This document shows, one piece after another, positions 16,408 through 26,500 of a stretch of DNA of 64,000 nucleotides; the first letter of the stretch is position 1, and every line of letters starts with the position of its first letter. Source of the stretch: Gemmobacter nectariphilus DSM 15620 (GTDB lineage: Bacteria; Pseudomonadota; Alphaproteobacteria; Rhodobacterales; Rhodobacteraceae); contig NZ_AUCM01000011.1 of NCBI RefSeq assembly GCF_000429765.1, positions 105,459 through 169,458 on the forward strand, written 5' to 3'. A model generated the notes under the pieces. That model worked only from the letters and a program-made list of their open reading frames with translations. It was not told the DNA's origin and did no database searches. Both the position numbers and the translations under genes were made by a program.

Positions 16408-17580
16408 TCAGCCCGCCGCCAGGGGCAGGCGCCGCTCGACCAGCCGCGCCATGATGGATGCCCCCACGGGCAGCACTTCGGTATCCAGAACGAAACCCGG
16501 ATTGTGCAGACCGACCGTGCCGGCATGGCCCACCCGGCAATAGGCGCCGGGCACCAGACGCAGCATGTCGGCGAAATCCTCGGATCCGGTGGCGGGTTCT
16601 TCGGTATCGCTGACCTTGTCATCGCCGACGATATCGCGCGCCGCTTCCAGATAGGCATCCGACAGATCGCCATCGTTGACCAGCACGTCAAAGGCATTGC
16701 GCAGATCGGCCTCGATCTCGACACCGTGCGCCAGGGCGTAACCGGCGCAGATTTCCTTCATCCGCCGGGCGGCCATGTCATAGACCTCGTCCTTGAAATA
16801 GCGGATCGTGCCGGCCAGCGTCGCGGTTTCCGGCACGACGTTATAGGCGGTGCCGGCATGGATCTGCGTCACCGACAGCACCAGCATGTCCAGGGGATGC
16901 AGGTTGCGGCTGTGGATCGTCTGCAGCTCGCTGGCCAGCGAGGCGGCGATCAACAGCGAATCCTTGCCGTTGTGCGGCTGGGCGGCATGGGCGCCCTTGC
17001 CCTTGATGCGGATGTCAAAGAACGCCGCCCCCGCCATCGCCGCCCCGCGGGTGATGCCAAAGGTGCCCGGCTTGCCGTTCGGGGAATTGTGCATCCCGTA
17101 GACCTCGTCGCAGGGGAACCGCTCGAACAGCCCCTCGGCGATCATGCGGCGCGCGCCGCCCATGCCTTCCTCGGCCGGCTGAAAGATCAGCACGACGGTG
17201 CCGTCAAAATCGCGGTTCTCGGCCAGGTATTTCGCGGTGCCCAGCAGCATGGTGGTATGCGCATCATGCCCGCAGGCGTGCATCTTGCCCGGCACGGTCG
17301 AGGCATAGGGCAGGCCGGTGGTTTCCTGCACCGGCAGCGCGTCCATGTCGGCGCGCAGCCCGATGCGGCGGTTGCCGCGGCCCTTGCCCTTGATGATCCC
17401 GACAACGCCGGTGCCACCGATCCCTTCATGCACCTCGTCGATGCCCCAGGCGCGCAGCTTTTCGGCCACGATCCCGGCGGTGCGCACCTCTTCGAACCCC
17501 AGTTCGGGATGGGCGTGCAGATCGCGGTAGATCGCGGTCAGTTCGGGGGCATGGGCTGCGATGGGGGGCAGGATGGACAT
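16408..17580 (-). CDS. M20-family amidohydrolase (hippurate hydrolase/IAA-amino acid hydrolase type)
   Basis: The 390-residue metallopeptidase-fold protein belongs to the M20D amidohydrolases that release acids from N-acyl amino acids. Metal-ligand motifs are [23 protein letters not shown] and the glutamate pair in [12 protein letters not shown]. The dimerisation insert contains [15 protein letters not shown], and the C-terminal ligand word is [11 protein letters not shown]. The length is typical of the group. AAGGAG lies at ideal distance before the ATG at 17580. It is divergent from tex. The substrate is not determined; deacetylation of a small amide is the usual activity. Confidence 0.9.
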   Translation of the reverse strand: MSILPPIAAHAPELTAIYRDLHAHPELGFEEVRTAGIVAEKLRAWGIDEVHEGIGGTGVVGIIKGKGRGNRRIGLRADMDALPVQETTGLPYASTVPGKMHACGHDAHTTMLLGTAKYLAENRDFDGTVVLIFQPAEEGMGGARRMIAEGLFERFPCDEVYGMHNSPNGKPGTFGITRGAAMAGAAFFDIRIKGKGAHAAQPHNGKDSLLIAASLASELQTIHSRNLHPLDMLVLSVTQIHAGTAYNVVPETATLAGTIRYFKDEVYDMAARRMKEICAGYALAHGVEIEADLRNAFDVLVNDGDLSDAYLEAARDIVGDDKVSDTEEPATGSEDFADMLRLVPGAYCRVGHAGTVGLHNPGFVLDTEVLPVGASIMARLVERRLPLAAG

Positions 17581-17705
17581 GGGGCGCGCTCCTTGATGGG
17601 GTGATCACATGCTGGCGCGCAGCCGCCGCCACTGCAACCCCGGACTTGCGGGATGGCGGCGGTTGGGGTTACCTGCCCGCCCGGTCCCGGATGAAAGGTT
17701 GCGCC

Positions 17706-20021
17706 ATGGCCCCCACCCCCGAAGTCGCCCGCCAGATCGCCCTGACGATTGCCGCCGAAATCGGCGCGCGCGCCGATCAGGTCGCCTCGGCGGTGGAATT
17801 GCTGGACGGGGGCGCGACGGTGCCGTTCATCGCCCGCTACCGCAAGGAGGTGACGGGGGGTCTGGACGACACCCAGCTGCGCAATCTGGCGGAACGGCTG
17901 GTCTATCTGCGCGAATTGCAGGCCCGGCGCGAGGCGGTCATCGCCTCGATCACCGAACAGGGCAAGATGACGGACGATCTGTCCGCCAGCATCGCCAAGG
18001 CCGCAACCAAGGCCGAGCTGGAAGACATCTACCTGCCCTACAAGCAGAAACGCCGCACCAAGGCGATGATCGCGCGGGAAAACGGCCTTGGCCCGCTGGC
18101 CGAGGCGATCCTGGCCGACCGCGCCGCAGATCCGGCCGTGCTTGCGGCCGGATACATCACCGAGGCGGTGCCGGATGTGAAGTCCGCGCTGGACGGCGCG
18201 CGCGACATCATTGCCGAAGGTCTGGCCGAGAATGCCGAGCTGAAAACCCGCCTGCGCGACCTTCTGCGCCGCGATGCCCGCCTGACCTCGCGCGTGATCG
18301 AGGGGAAAGAGGCCGAGGGCGCCAAGTTTTCGGACTATTTCGCCCATTCGGAACCCTTTGGAACCTGCGCGGGGCACCGGGCACTGGCGATGTTCCGCGG
18401 CCGGAATGAAGGTTTCCTGAGCCTTGATCTGGAGATCGACCCGGATGCCGCGCCGGGCATGGGCCGGGCCGAGGGCATGGTCAAGGGCGCGCTGTCGGTC
18501 GCGCGCGGGGGCAAGGGAGATGAGTGGCTGGCCACTGTCGCCGGCTGGTGCTGGCGGGTGAAGCTGCGCCCCTCGCTGACGGTCGATCTGATGATGGAAC
18601 TGCGCGAGCGGGCCGAGGAAGAGGCGATCCGCGTCTTTGGCCGCAACCTGAAGGATCTGCTGCTGGCGGCGCCGGCAGGCGGGCGGGCGACCATGGGGCT
18701 GGACCCTGGCATCCGTACCGGGGTCAAGGTCGCGGTGGTGGACGCCACCGGCAAGCTGGTGGAAACCGCCACCGTCTATCCGTTCCAGCCGAAAAACGAC
18801 CTGCGCGGGGCGCAGGCCACGGTCGGGGCGCTGATCGTCAAGCACGCGGTCGATCTGATCGCGATCGGCAACGGCACCGCGAGCCGCGAGACGGAAAAGA
18901 TGGTGGCCGATCTGCTGGCGATGATGCCGGGGGCGAAGAAACCCACCAAGGTCGTGGTGTCCGAGGCTGGCGCCTCGGTCTATTCGGCCTCGGAACTGGC
19001 GGCGCAGGAATTCCCCGATCTGGATGTGTCCTTGCGCGGCGCGGTTTCGATTGCCCGGCGGCTTCAGGATCCGCTGGCGGAACTGGTCAAGATCGAGCCG
19101 AAGTCGATCGGCGTGGGCCAGTATCAGCATGACGTCGACCAACACCGCCTGGGCCGCGCGCTGGACGCGGTGGTCGAGGATGCGGTGAACGCGGTCGGGG
19201 TCGATCTGAACACGGCCTCGGCCCCGCTGCTGGCACGGGTGGCAGGCATCGGGCCGGGGCTTGCGGAAACCATCGTCAGCCACCGCAATGCGAATGGCCC
19301 CTTTGCCACGCGGCGCGATCTGCTGAAGGTCAGCCGGCTGGGCCCCAAGGCCTTCGAGCAATGCGCGGGCTTTTTGCGCATTCCGGGCGGCAAGGAACCG
19401 CTGGATGCCTCGTCCGTGCACCCCGAGGCCTATGAGGTCGCGCGCCGCATCGTTGCCGCCTGCGGGCGCGATCTGCGCACGCTGATGGCCGACCCCACGC
19501 CGCTGCGCCGGCTGGAGCCGCGCGATTTCGCGGATGAGCGGTTCGGCCTTCCGACGGTCAAGGACATTCTGGCCGAACTGGAAAAGCCCGGCCGCGACCC
19601 GCGGCCCGCGTTCAAGACCGCAACCTTTACCGATGGGGTCGAGGAAATCACCGATCTGCGCGTGGGCATGCTGCTGGAAGGCACGGTGACGAACGTGGCC
19701 GCCTTTGGCGCCTTTGTCGACATTGGCGTGCATCAGGACGGTCTGGTTCATGTCAGCCAGCTGGCAGACCGTTTCGTCAAGGACCCGCACGAGGTGGTGA
19801 AGGCAGGCGATGTGGTCAAGGTGCGGGTGGTCGAGGTGGATGTGCCACGAAAGCGCATCGGCCTGACCATGCGCAAGGATGGCGGCGGGCGCGACGAGGC
19901 GCCAAAGCGCGGCGGCCCTCCGGCCAAAGGCGGGCGCGGGCCGATGTCGGCCGGGCCGAAGGGGGGCGAGGCGACCGGCGGCTTTGGCGCCGCGCTGCTG
20001 GACGCGATGCGCAAGCGTTGA
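17706..20021 (+). CDS. tex: Tex, RNA-binding transcription accessory protein
   Basis: The 771-residue protein has the full Tex architecture. The helical N-terminal domain shows [18 protein letters not shown] YqgF/RNase-H-like domain (about 325-450) contains [18 protein letters not shown]. Helix-hairpin-helix repeats are around [10 protein letters not shown] and [16 protein letters not shown], and a C-terminal S1 domain reads [22 protein letters not shown] Gly/Lys-rich tail follows. Tex binds RNA and affects transcription and stress behaviour in several bacteria. The start [12 protein letters not shown] at 17706 has AAAGG nearby; the frame upstream is not conserved. A dispersed intergenic element follows its stop. 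Confidence 0.95.
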   Translation: MAPTPEVARQIALTIAAEIGARADQVASAVELLDGGATVPFIARYRKEVTGGLDDTQLRNLAERLVYLRELQARREAVIASITEQGKMTDDLSASIAKAATKAELEDIYLPYKQKRRTKAMIARENGLGPLAEAILADRAADPAVLAAGYITEAVPDVKSALDGARDIIAEGLAENAELKTRLRDLLRRDARLTSRVIEGKEAEGAKFSDYFAHSEPFGTCAGHRALAMFRGRNEGFLSLDLEIDPDAAPGMGRAEGMVKGALSVARGGKGDEWLATVAGWCWRVKLRPSLTVDLMMELRERAEEEAIRVFGRNLKDLLLAAPAGGRATMGLDPGIRTGVKVAVVDATGKLVETATVYPFQPKNDLRGAQATVGALIVKHAVDLIAIGNGTASRETEKMVADLLAMMPGAKKPTKVVVSEAGASVYSASELAAQEFPDLDVSLRGAVSIARRLQDPLAELVKIEPKSIGVGQYQHDVDQHRLGRALDAVVEDAVNAVGVDLNTASAPLLARVAGIGPGLAETIVSHRNANGPFATRRDLLKVSRLGPKAFEQCAGFLRIPGGKEPLDASSVHPEAYEVARRIVAACGRDLRTLMADPTPLRRLEPRDFADERFGLPTVKDILAELEKPGRDPRPAFKTATFTDGVEEITDLRVGMLLEGTVTNVAAFGAFVDIGVHQDGLVHVSQLADRFVKDPHEVVKAGDVVKVRVVEVDVPRKRIGLTMRKDGGGRDEAPKRGGPPAKGGRGPMSAGPKGGEATGGFGAALLDAMRKR

Positions 20022-20057
20022 CCTGACCGTGCCGTTGCGCCAGTGGTGAGGGCGGAA

Positions 20058-20107
20058 CCGGGGGCCAGCCCCCGGACCCCCGGGGTATTTTTGGCAAGAT
20101 GATGGGG
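20058..20107 (+). repeat. Dispersed intergenic element, copy 3, with terminator-like hairpin
   Basis: An 8-bp inverted repeat CCGGGGGC-CA-GCCCCCGG (20058-20075) is followed by the palindrome ACCCCCGGGGT (20076-20086) and the core CGGGGTATTTTTGGCAAGAT, then GATGGGG. It lies 36 bases after the tex stop and before the DeoR gene. The first 33 bases are identical with the copy at 23489. Confidence 0.75.
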
Positions 20108-20130
20108 AACGGGGCCGGGAGGGCGCGCAT

Positions 20131-20889
20131 ATGGCACTGAGTTTTCGGCAGGGCGAGATTCTGGAGATCGCACGCAGCGAGGGGCGCGTGGTGGTCGAGG
20201 ATCTGGCCGCGCGGTTTTCCGTGACCTTGCAGACCATCCGCCGCGATCTGGGGGAACTGGCCGAGGCGGGACTTCTGGACCGGGTGCATGGCGGGGCGGT
20301 GGTGCGGGCCGGCGTCGCCAATACCGCCTGGGCCGAGCGGCAGCGGCAGAACCTGGAGGCCAAGGCCGCGATTGCCGCGGCCTGCGCCGCGCTGATCCCC
20401 GACAATTCCAGCCTGATCCTGAACATCGGCACCACGACCGAGGCGGTGGCCCGGGCGCTGCTGGGGCACCGAAACCTGACGGTGGTCACGAACAACCTGA
20501 ACGTTGCCAACATTCTGGCCCGGAACGAAAGCTGCGAGGTGATGGTTGCGGGCGGCGCGTTGCGGCGGGCCGATGGCGGGCTGGTGGGGGAATTGACCAC
20601 GCAGTTCTTTGAACAGTTCAAGGTGGATCTGGCTGTCATCGGCATTTCGGCGCTGGATGCCGATGGCGATCTTCTGGATTTCGATCTGGCCGAGGTGCGG
20701 GTTGCACGGACGATCTTGCGGCAGGCACGGCGGCGGCTGGTGGTGGCCGATGCCTCGAAACTGTCGCGCCATGCGCCGGTGCGGCTGGGGTCCTTGTCCG
20801 AGCTGGACGGGATTGTCACCGACCAGCCGCTACCCGAGGCGCTGGCAGCGGCCTGTCAGGGCTGGGGGACCGAGGTGTATCTGGCCTGA
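20131..20889 (+). CDS. glpR: DeoR/GlpR-family transcriptional regulator
   Basis: The 252-residue protein has a DeoR helix-turn-helix (RQGEILEIARSEGRVVVEDLAARF, given in parts, then VTLQTIRRDLGELAEAGLLDRVHGGAV). A DeoRC sugar-phosphate sensor domain follows, with ILNIGTTTEAVARALLGH, VVTNNLNVANILA and GISALDADGDLLDFDLAEVRVART. These fit the GlpR branch that senses glycerol 3-phosphate. The gene symbol is by family resemblance; no glp genes are adjacent in this window. GGGAGGG precedes the ATG. The last 74 bases overlap the convergent small gene at 20816-21148. Confidence 0.85.
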   Translation: MALSFRQGEILEIARSEGRVVVEDLAARFSVTLQTIRRDLGELAEAGLLDRVHGGAVVRAGVANTAWAERQRQNLEAKAAIAAACAALIPDNSSLILNIGTTTEAVARALLGHRNLTVVTNNLNVANILARNESCEVMVAGGALRRADGGLVGELTTQFFEQFKVDLAVIGISALDADGDLLDFDLAEVRVARTILRQARRRLVVADASKLSRHAPVRLGSLSELDGIVTDQPLPEALAAACQGWGTEVYLA

Positions 20890-21148
20890 TCGCCGGATGG
20901 CCGTCACCCCAGATGCGGGCGGCATCGCGGGCGATCAGCCGGGATTCGATCGCGGACAGGCGGGCAAGGGCGTCATACTCGGATCCGGTGTCGCGCAGGG
21001 CGCGCTGCCATAGCCGCAGGGCCGAGGCTGTCGACCAGGGCAACGCCGCCTGGTGCAGCCAGTGCCTTAGGGCCGCGGGCAGCCGGTCAAAGGCCGCCAT
21101 CGGGGCGGCCTTGCGACGCGGCAGGCGGGTGGCAAGGTTACGCCTCAT
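20816..21148 (-). CDS. Small basic protein of a Rhodobacterales family (DUF6525-like)
   Basis: The 110-residue protein reads [20 protein letters not shown], then [55 protein letters not shown]. This pattern (an N-terminal basic segment, a Trp-rich helix, and RDAARIWG) fits small proteins annotated DUF6525 in Rhodobacteraceae, as far as I recall. Its ATG overlaps the stop of the CobW-type gene by ATGA, so it is translationally coupled and probably belongs to the same Zur-controlled transcript. The proline-rich C-terminal third overlaps the DeoR gene on the other strand. Function is unknown. Confidence 0.65.
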   Translation of the reverse strand: MRRNLATRLPRRKAAPMAAFDRLPAALRHWLHQAALPWSTASALRLWQRALRDTGSEYDALARLSAIESRLIARDAARIWGDGHPAIRPDTPRSPSPDRPLPAPRVAAGR

Positions 21149-22350
21149 GCTGTCTGGCGGCCCCAGCGCGGGAACGGGTCGGCCAGATGCGCCCATGCCT
21201 CGGGGGTGAAGCGGCTGGCGGGAACAAGGCAGGCATCCAGCGATGCGGTGATCGCGGCGCGGTCCATGCCGGCACCGATGAACACCAGTTCCTGCCGCCG
21301 GTCGCCCCAGGGGTTCTCCCACTGTGCGCGCATCTTGTCGAGCATCGCCGGATCCTGGGGCCAGCGGTCTTGCGGGATCGCGGCCCACCAGCCCCCCAGC
21401 GGCGTGACCGAAGAGATGGCCCCGGCGAGCGAGAATTCCGCCACCCAGTTCGGCCGGGTTGCCAGCCAGAAATGCCCCTTGGCCCGGATCACGCCAGGCA
21501 GCGGGCCGTTCAGAACCCCGTGCAGGCGGGCCGGGTCGAACGGGCGCCGCGCGCGGTAGACAAAGCTGGAAATGCCGTATTCCTCGGTTTCGGGGACATG
21601 GTCGGCAAAGCCGTAAAGTTCCTTGGCCCATTGCGGGTGCAGGTGGGCGCGGTCGAAATCGAAGAGGCCGGTATCGAAGATGCGCGCGGCATCGACGCGG
21701 GAATGATCGGTCTCGATCAGCATGGCATCGGGGTTGAGGGCGCGGACGATCTTGCGCGCGGCATCCGCCCGGTCAGGTCCGGCATCGGTGATCTTGTTCA
21801 GCACCACCACATCGGCAAATTCGATCTGCTCGGTCAGCAGGGTGACAAGCGTGCGATCATCCCCCTCGCCCGCCACCTCGCCGCGGTCGGACAGGAAATC
21901 GTGGCTGGAATAATCGGCCAGCAGGTTTGCGGCATCAACGACCGTCACCATGCAATCCAGCCGGGCGATGTCGGACAGGCTGTCGCCGAATTCGTCGCGG
22001 AATTCAAAGGTGGCGGCGACGGGCAGCGGTTCTGCTATGCCGGTGGATTCGATCAGCAGGTAGTCGAAGCGGCCTTCCTCGGCCAGGCGCCGCACCTCGG
22101 TCAGCAGATCGTCGCGCAGGGTGCAGCAGATGCAGCCGTTCGACATTTCGACCAGCTTTTCCTCGGCCCGGTTCAAGGTGGTGCCGGCGGCAACCAGATC
22201 GGCGTCGATGTTCACCTCGGACATGTCGTTGACGATCACCGCGACGCGGCGGCCCTGACGGTTGTTGAGGATGTGGTTCAGCAAGGTCGTCTTGCCGGCG
22301 CCCAGAAAGCCGGACAGGACGGTGACGGGAAGGCGGGGGTCGCGGGTCAT
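21145..22350 (-). CDS. CobW/COG0523-family GTP-dependent metallochaperone (ZigA/ZagA-like)
   Basis: The 401-residue P-loop GTPase has Walker [14 protein letters not shown], the metal-binding motif [21 protein letters not shown], the GTP-specificity word VVLNKITDA, and a CobW C-terminal domain ([17 protein letters not shown] to [11 protein letters not shown]). COG0523 proteins of this subgroup deliver zinc to client enzymes under zinc limitation. Upstream is a 17-bp Zur-like palindrome, which points to zinc rather than cobalt. No cob genes are adjacent. Its stop overlaps the small downstream gene by ATGA. A cobalamin-related role as true CobW is less likely. Confidence 0.9.
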   Translation of the reverse strand: MTRDPRLPVTVLSGFLGAGKTTLLNHILNNRQGRRVAVIVNDMSEVNIDADLVAAGTTLNRAEEKLVEMSNGCICCTLRDDLLTEVRRLAEEGRFDYLLIESTGIAEPLPVAATFEFRDEFGDSLSDIARLDCMVTVVDAANLLADYSSHDFLSDRGEVAGEGDDRTLVTLLTEQIEFADVVVLNKITDAGPDRADAARKIVRALNPDAMLIETDHSRVDAARIFDTGLFDFDRAHLHPQWAKELYGFADHVPETEEYGISSFVYRARRPFDPARLHGVLNGPLPGVIRAKGHFWLATRPNWVAEFSLAGAISSVTPLGGWWAAIPQDRWPQDPAMLDKMRAQWENPWGDRRQELVFIGAGMDRAAITASLDACLVPASRFTPEAWAHLADPFPRWGRQTA

Positions 22351-22386
22351 GGGGGCCTCGGGTCAAGGGGTGCCCGGCCTTGTAAT

Positions 22387-22403
22387 ATGTAATGTTATTA
22401 CAT
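22387..22403. promoter_or_regulatory. Zur-box-like operator
   Basis: The perfect inverted repeat ATGTAATGTTATTACAT (7-bp arms, 3-base spacer) stands in an AT-rich island 37 bases upstream of the CobW-type start. Size, symmetry and AT content resemble Fur-superfamily operators, and the downstream COG0523 gene makes Zur the best candidate. It also lies upstream of the divergent quinone oxidoreductase gene. Confidence 0.65.
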
Positions 22404-22492
22404 TCAATATAAAAGGTCGGGCTTGCACCAGTGCTGCCCGCCGCTACGATGCGCGCAGGCCGCAGGGGCGGCATTGCGAACGGGGGGAGAAG

Positions 22493-23467
22493 ATGGCGAG
22501 AACCGTGGTGATCAAGGCCTTTGGCGGGCCCGAGGTGCTGGAGCTCGAGGACCGGCCGGTGAGCGATCCGGGGCCAGGGCAGGTGCGCATTCGCCACCAT
22601 GCCGTGGGGCTGAACTTCATTGACGTCTACCAGCGCACCGGGGTTTATCCGCTGCAACTGCCCTGTGCGCTTGGCATGGAGGCCGCTGGCGTGATCGAGG
22701 CCGTGGGCGACGGCGTGACCCATCTGAAGCCAGGCGACCGCGCCGCCTATGCCGCCCAGCCGCCCGGTTCCTATACCGAGGCGCGGGTGATGCCCGCCGC
22801 CCAGGTCTGCCCCCTGCCCGACGCGATTTCCTTTGAGGAAGGCGCGGCGATGATGCTCAAGGGGTTGACGGTGCAATACCTGTTCCACCGCACGGTTCCG
22901 CTGAAGGCCGGGGATACCGTGCTGTTTCACGCGGCAGCAGGCGGCGTGGGGCTGATTGCCTGCCAATGGGCAAAATCCGAAGGCATCCGGCTGATCGCCA
23001 CCGCCGGATCGGACGAGAAATGCCAGATGGCGCTGGACCATGGCGCCGATGCGGCGATCAACTACCGTGACGGCGCCTTTGCGCCCAAAGTGCGCGAGCT
23101 GACCGGCGGGCGCGGCGTGGATGTCGTGATGGATTCGGTCGGCGCGGCAACGTTCGAGGGCTCGCTCGATTGTCTGCGGCCGGTGGGGATGATGATTTCC
23201 TTCGGCAATGCCTCGGGGATGGTGCCGCCGGTCAGTCTGGGCACGCTGGCGGCCAAGGGATCGCTGCAGATCACCCGCCCGACGCTGTTCACCCATATTG
23301 CTCGGCACGAGGATTGCCAGGCCATGGCGCAGCATCTGTTCGGCAAGGTGACGTCGGGGGCGGTCAAAATCCGCATCGACCAGCGTTTCCCGCTGGACCA
23401 GGTGGCCGACGCCCATCGCGCGCTGGAATCGCGGGCAACGACCGGAGCGACGGTGCTGTTGCCGTAG
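22493..23467 (+). CDS. qor: NADPH:quinone oxidoreductase (zeta-crystallin type)
   Basis: The 324-residue MDR protein has the Qor pattern: VVIKAFGGPEVLELED, HHAVGLNFIDVYQRTGVYP, LGMEAAGVIEAVGDGV and the Rossmann turn VLFHAAAGGVGLIACQWAK. NADPH-dependent one-electron or two-electron reduction of quinones is the usual activity. It is cytoplasmic and zinc-free. A purine-rich ribosome site (GGGGGGAGAAG) precedes the ATG at 22493; the longer frame runs into the AT-rich divergent promoter region. The nearby Zur-like palindrome raises the possibility of zinc control. A dispersed intergenic element follows the stop. Confidence 0.92.
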   Translation: MARTVVIKAFGGPEVLELEDRPVSDPGPGQVRIRHHAVGLNFIDVYQRTGVYPLQLPCALGMEAAGVIEAVGDGVTHLKPGDRAAYAAQPPGSYTEARVMPAAQVCPLPDAISFEEGAAMMLKGLTVQYLFHRTVPLKAGDTVLFHAAAGGVGLIACQWAKSEGIRLIATAGSDEKCQMALDHGADAAINYRDGAFAPKVRELTGGRGVDVVMDSVGAATFEGSLDCLRPVGMMISFGNASGMVPPVSLGTLAAKGSLQITRPTLFTHIARHEDCQAMAQHLFGKVTSGAVKIRIDQRFPLDQVADAHRALESRATTGATVLLP

Positions 23468-23488
23468 GCGCCCTTGGACCGGGCAGGA

Positions 23489-23537
23489 CCGGGGGCCAGC
23501 CCCCGGACCCCCGGGGTATTTGAGGCAAGGTGAAAGG
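23489..23537 (+). repeat. Dispersed intergenic element, copy 4, with terminator-like hairpin
   Basis: The hairpin CCGGGGGCCAGCCCCCGG is followed by ACCCCCGGGGTATTTGAGG, then CAAGGTGAAAGGG. It lies between the convergent qor and smc genes. Its first 33 bases are identical with the copy at 20058, although the surrounding genes are unrelated. Confidence 0.75.
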
Positions 23538-23541
23538 GCGA

Positions 23542-26500
23542 TCAGGCGACCAGGGACTCGGCGCGTTTCAGATCGACGCTGACAAGCTGGCTGACGCCCT
23601 GTTCCTGCATCGTGACCCCGAACAGCCGGTCCATGCGCGACATGGTGACGGCATGGTGGGTGATGATCAGGAAGCGGGTTTCTGTCCGCCGGGTCATTTC
23701 ATCCAGCAGATCGCAGAAACGGGTGACGTTGGCATCGTCCAGCGGGGCGTCCACCTCGTCGAGAACGCAGATCGGGGCGGGGTTCGCCAGGAACACTGCG
23801 AAGATCAGCGCCAGCGCTGTCAGGGTCTGTTCCCCCCCGGACAGCAGCGACAGGGTTGAAAGTTTCTTGCCCGGCGGCTGGCACATGATTTCAAGGCCGG
23901 CTTCCAGCGGGTCATCGGATTCGACCAGCACCAGCCGCGCCTCGCCGCCATTGAAGAGATGGGTGAACAGGGTCGAGAAGCTGGCGTTGACCTGATCGAA
24001 GGCGGCCAGCAGCCGTTCGCGCCCTTCGCGGTTGAGGCTGGCGATGCCGGCGCGCAGCTTGCGGATGGCCTCTTCGAGATCCTCTTTTTCGGCGCGCAGG
24101 GTGTCGTGTTCGGTCTGCACCGCGCGGGCGTCTTCCTCGGCCCGCAGGTTCACCGCGCCCAGGGCCTCGCGCGAGCGGCGCAGGCGCTGCGCCTCGGCGT
24201 CAAGATGGTCCGAGGGCGGAATGGTGTCGGGGTCGATCTTCAGCGACTCCAGCAGATCGGCCGGGCTGCCCTCGGTTTCCTCGGCGATGCGCTCGGCGGC
24301 CAGGGCTACGGTTTCGCGGGCCGCATCGGCGCGGGCCTCGGCGCGGGCGCGGGTCTCGCGCGCCTCGCCTGCGGTGCGTTCGCTGGTGCGTTCGGCATCT
24401 TGCGCGGCGCGCAGCGCGCCTTCGGCGGCCGACAGCGCGTCTTGTGCGGCAGCGCGGCGGGTTTCGGCATCATGGATCGCCTCGAGCAATTCCTCGCGCC
24501 GGGCGGCGATTTCCGAGGGAACGGCATTGGCTTCGGCCAGTTCCTCCTCGGCGGCCTCGCGGCGGTCCTGCAATTCGGCGGCGCGCTTTTCCGCCGTTTC
24601 CAGCCGCAGGCGCCAGCCAGAGAGTTCCTTGGTGACTTCCTGCCGGCGGCGGGTGCGCGATTCCCCCTCGCGCCGCGCCTCATCATGGGCAGACCTGCGG
24701 GCGATCATCGCAAGGCGGGCGGCCTCGACGGTGGTTTTCAGGGTTTCGACCAGCGCGCGGGCCTCGGACAGGTCGGGCAGATCGGCGGCGGTCTCGTGCG
24801 CCTCGGCCAACCGTTCAGTGGCTTCCTCGGCCTCGGCCTGAAAGCGGGCAAGGGCAAGGCGGGCGGATTCCAGCTTGCCTGCGGCAATCGAGCGATCCGC
24901 CTCGGCGCGCGACAGGGCGCGGGTGGCCTCGGTCACGCGGGCATCAGCGGCGCGGCGTGCCTCGCGGGCCATCTGATCGGCGCGGGACAGCTCGGCCAGG
25001 CGCGCGGTCAGCGCCTCGTGCGCGGCTCGGGCGCCATCGGCACGGGCCGAGGCATCCTCGAGATCGCGCTTGAGCTGGACAAGCCGGTTCAGCTGGCGCA
25101 ACCGCAGCGCGGCGGCCGAGGGCGCATCGGCCGCCGCCGCGCGGAACCCGTCCCAGCGCCACAGATCGCCATCAAGGCTGACCAGCCGCTGACCGGGGCG
25201 CAGATCGGCTTGCAGGCGCGGGCCATCGGCGCGATCCACCAGACCCACCTGCGACAGGCGGCGGGCCAGCACGGCAGGGGCACCGACATGCGGGGCCAGC
25301 GGTCCCGCGCCAGCGGGCAGCGGCGCGGTATCGTCATAATCGGGCAAGACGACCCAGCCCGACGCCGCGTCCGCCGCCACCTCGGGCGCGCGCAGATCGT
25401 CAGAGAGGGCGGCGCCCAAGGCGGCCTCATAGCCCGGCTCCACCGTCAGATGGTCCAGCAACTGGCTGCCGGCATGGGATTCGCGGTCCACCAGCCGGGC
25501 AAGGGCGGCCACTTCGGCGCGCAGGGCATTTGCCTCGCCTTCGGCGGCCGAGCGGGCGGCGCGGGCCTCGGCCTCGCGGGTCTGCACCTCGGCGCGGGCG
25601 GTCTCGGCCTCGGCAAGGCTGGCCTCGGCCTCTTCGGCGGTGGCGACGGCCTCGGCCTGAGCCTCTTCGGCGATGGCCTGATCCTCGGCAGCGCGATCCA
25701 GGGCCAGGGCGGCGGCTTCGGCGGCGCTTGCGGCGCGGGCGGCCTCGGCCCGGGCCTTTTCCACAGCAGCGGTTGCCTCTTGCACCAGACGCTGTGCGGA
25801 CTGGTGGCGGGCCGAGAGGCGCGCGGCATCTTCGGTCGCCTCGGCCAGATCGCTTTCGCAGGACGCAAGGACCGACGCGGCCTCGCGCGCGGCTTCGGCC
25901 AGTTCTGCCAGCCGGTCGCCCTCGCCGTCCTGGGCGCGGGCCAGCTGGTCAAGCTCCCATTCCAGACGGGCAAGGGTTTCGCCGGCATCGCGGTTCAGCC
26001 CGGCCTCGCGTTCGGCGTCGCGCTGCAACTGGGCGATGCGGGCGCGCAGGGATTCCACCGCCTCGCGGGCCCGCGATTCCTGATCGGTCAGGGCATCGCG
26101 CTGCACCATCAATCGCTGAAGGATCGCCCCCGCGATCGCCTCTTCCTCGCGCAGCGGCGGCAGGCGATCCTCGGCGGCCTGACGGTCGGCCGAGGCCTTG
26201 CGGGCCGCCGTCTCGGCCATCGAGGCCAGGCGGACCGCCTCGGTCAGCTGGCTCTGGGCAAGCTGGCGGGCGGTATCGGCCTCGTGCCAGCGGCGAAACA
26301 GCAACATGCCTTCGGTGCGGCGCAGATCGGTGCCAATCTCGCGGTAACGCGCGGCCTGCCGGGCCTGGCGCGCCAATGTGGCCAGCTGCTGGGCAAGCTG
26401 TTCCAGCACGTCATCCACACGGGTCAGGTTGGTTTCGGTGGCGGACAGCCGCAGCTCTGCCTCGTGGCGGCGCTGATACAGGCCGCTGATCCCTGCCGCC

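Noticed and set aside
17538..20819. Open frame of about 1090 codons opposite tex and glpR
   Set aside because: It spans two well-supported genes and their promoter and has no domain.
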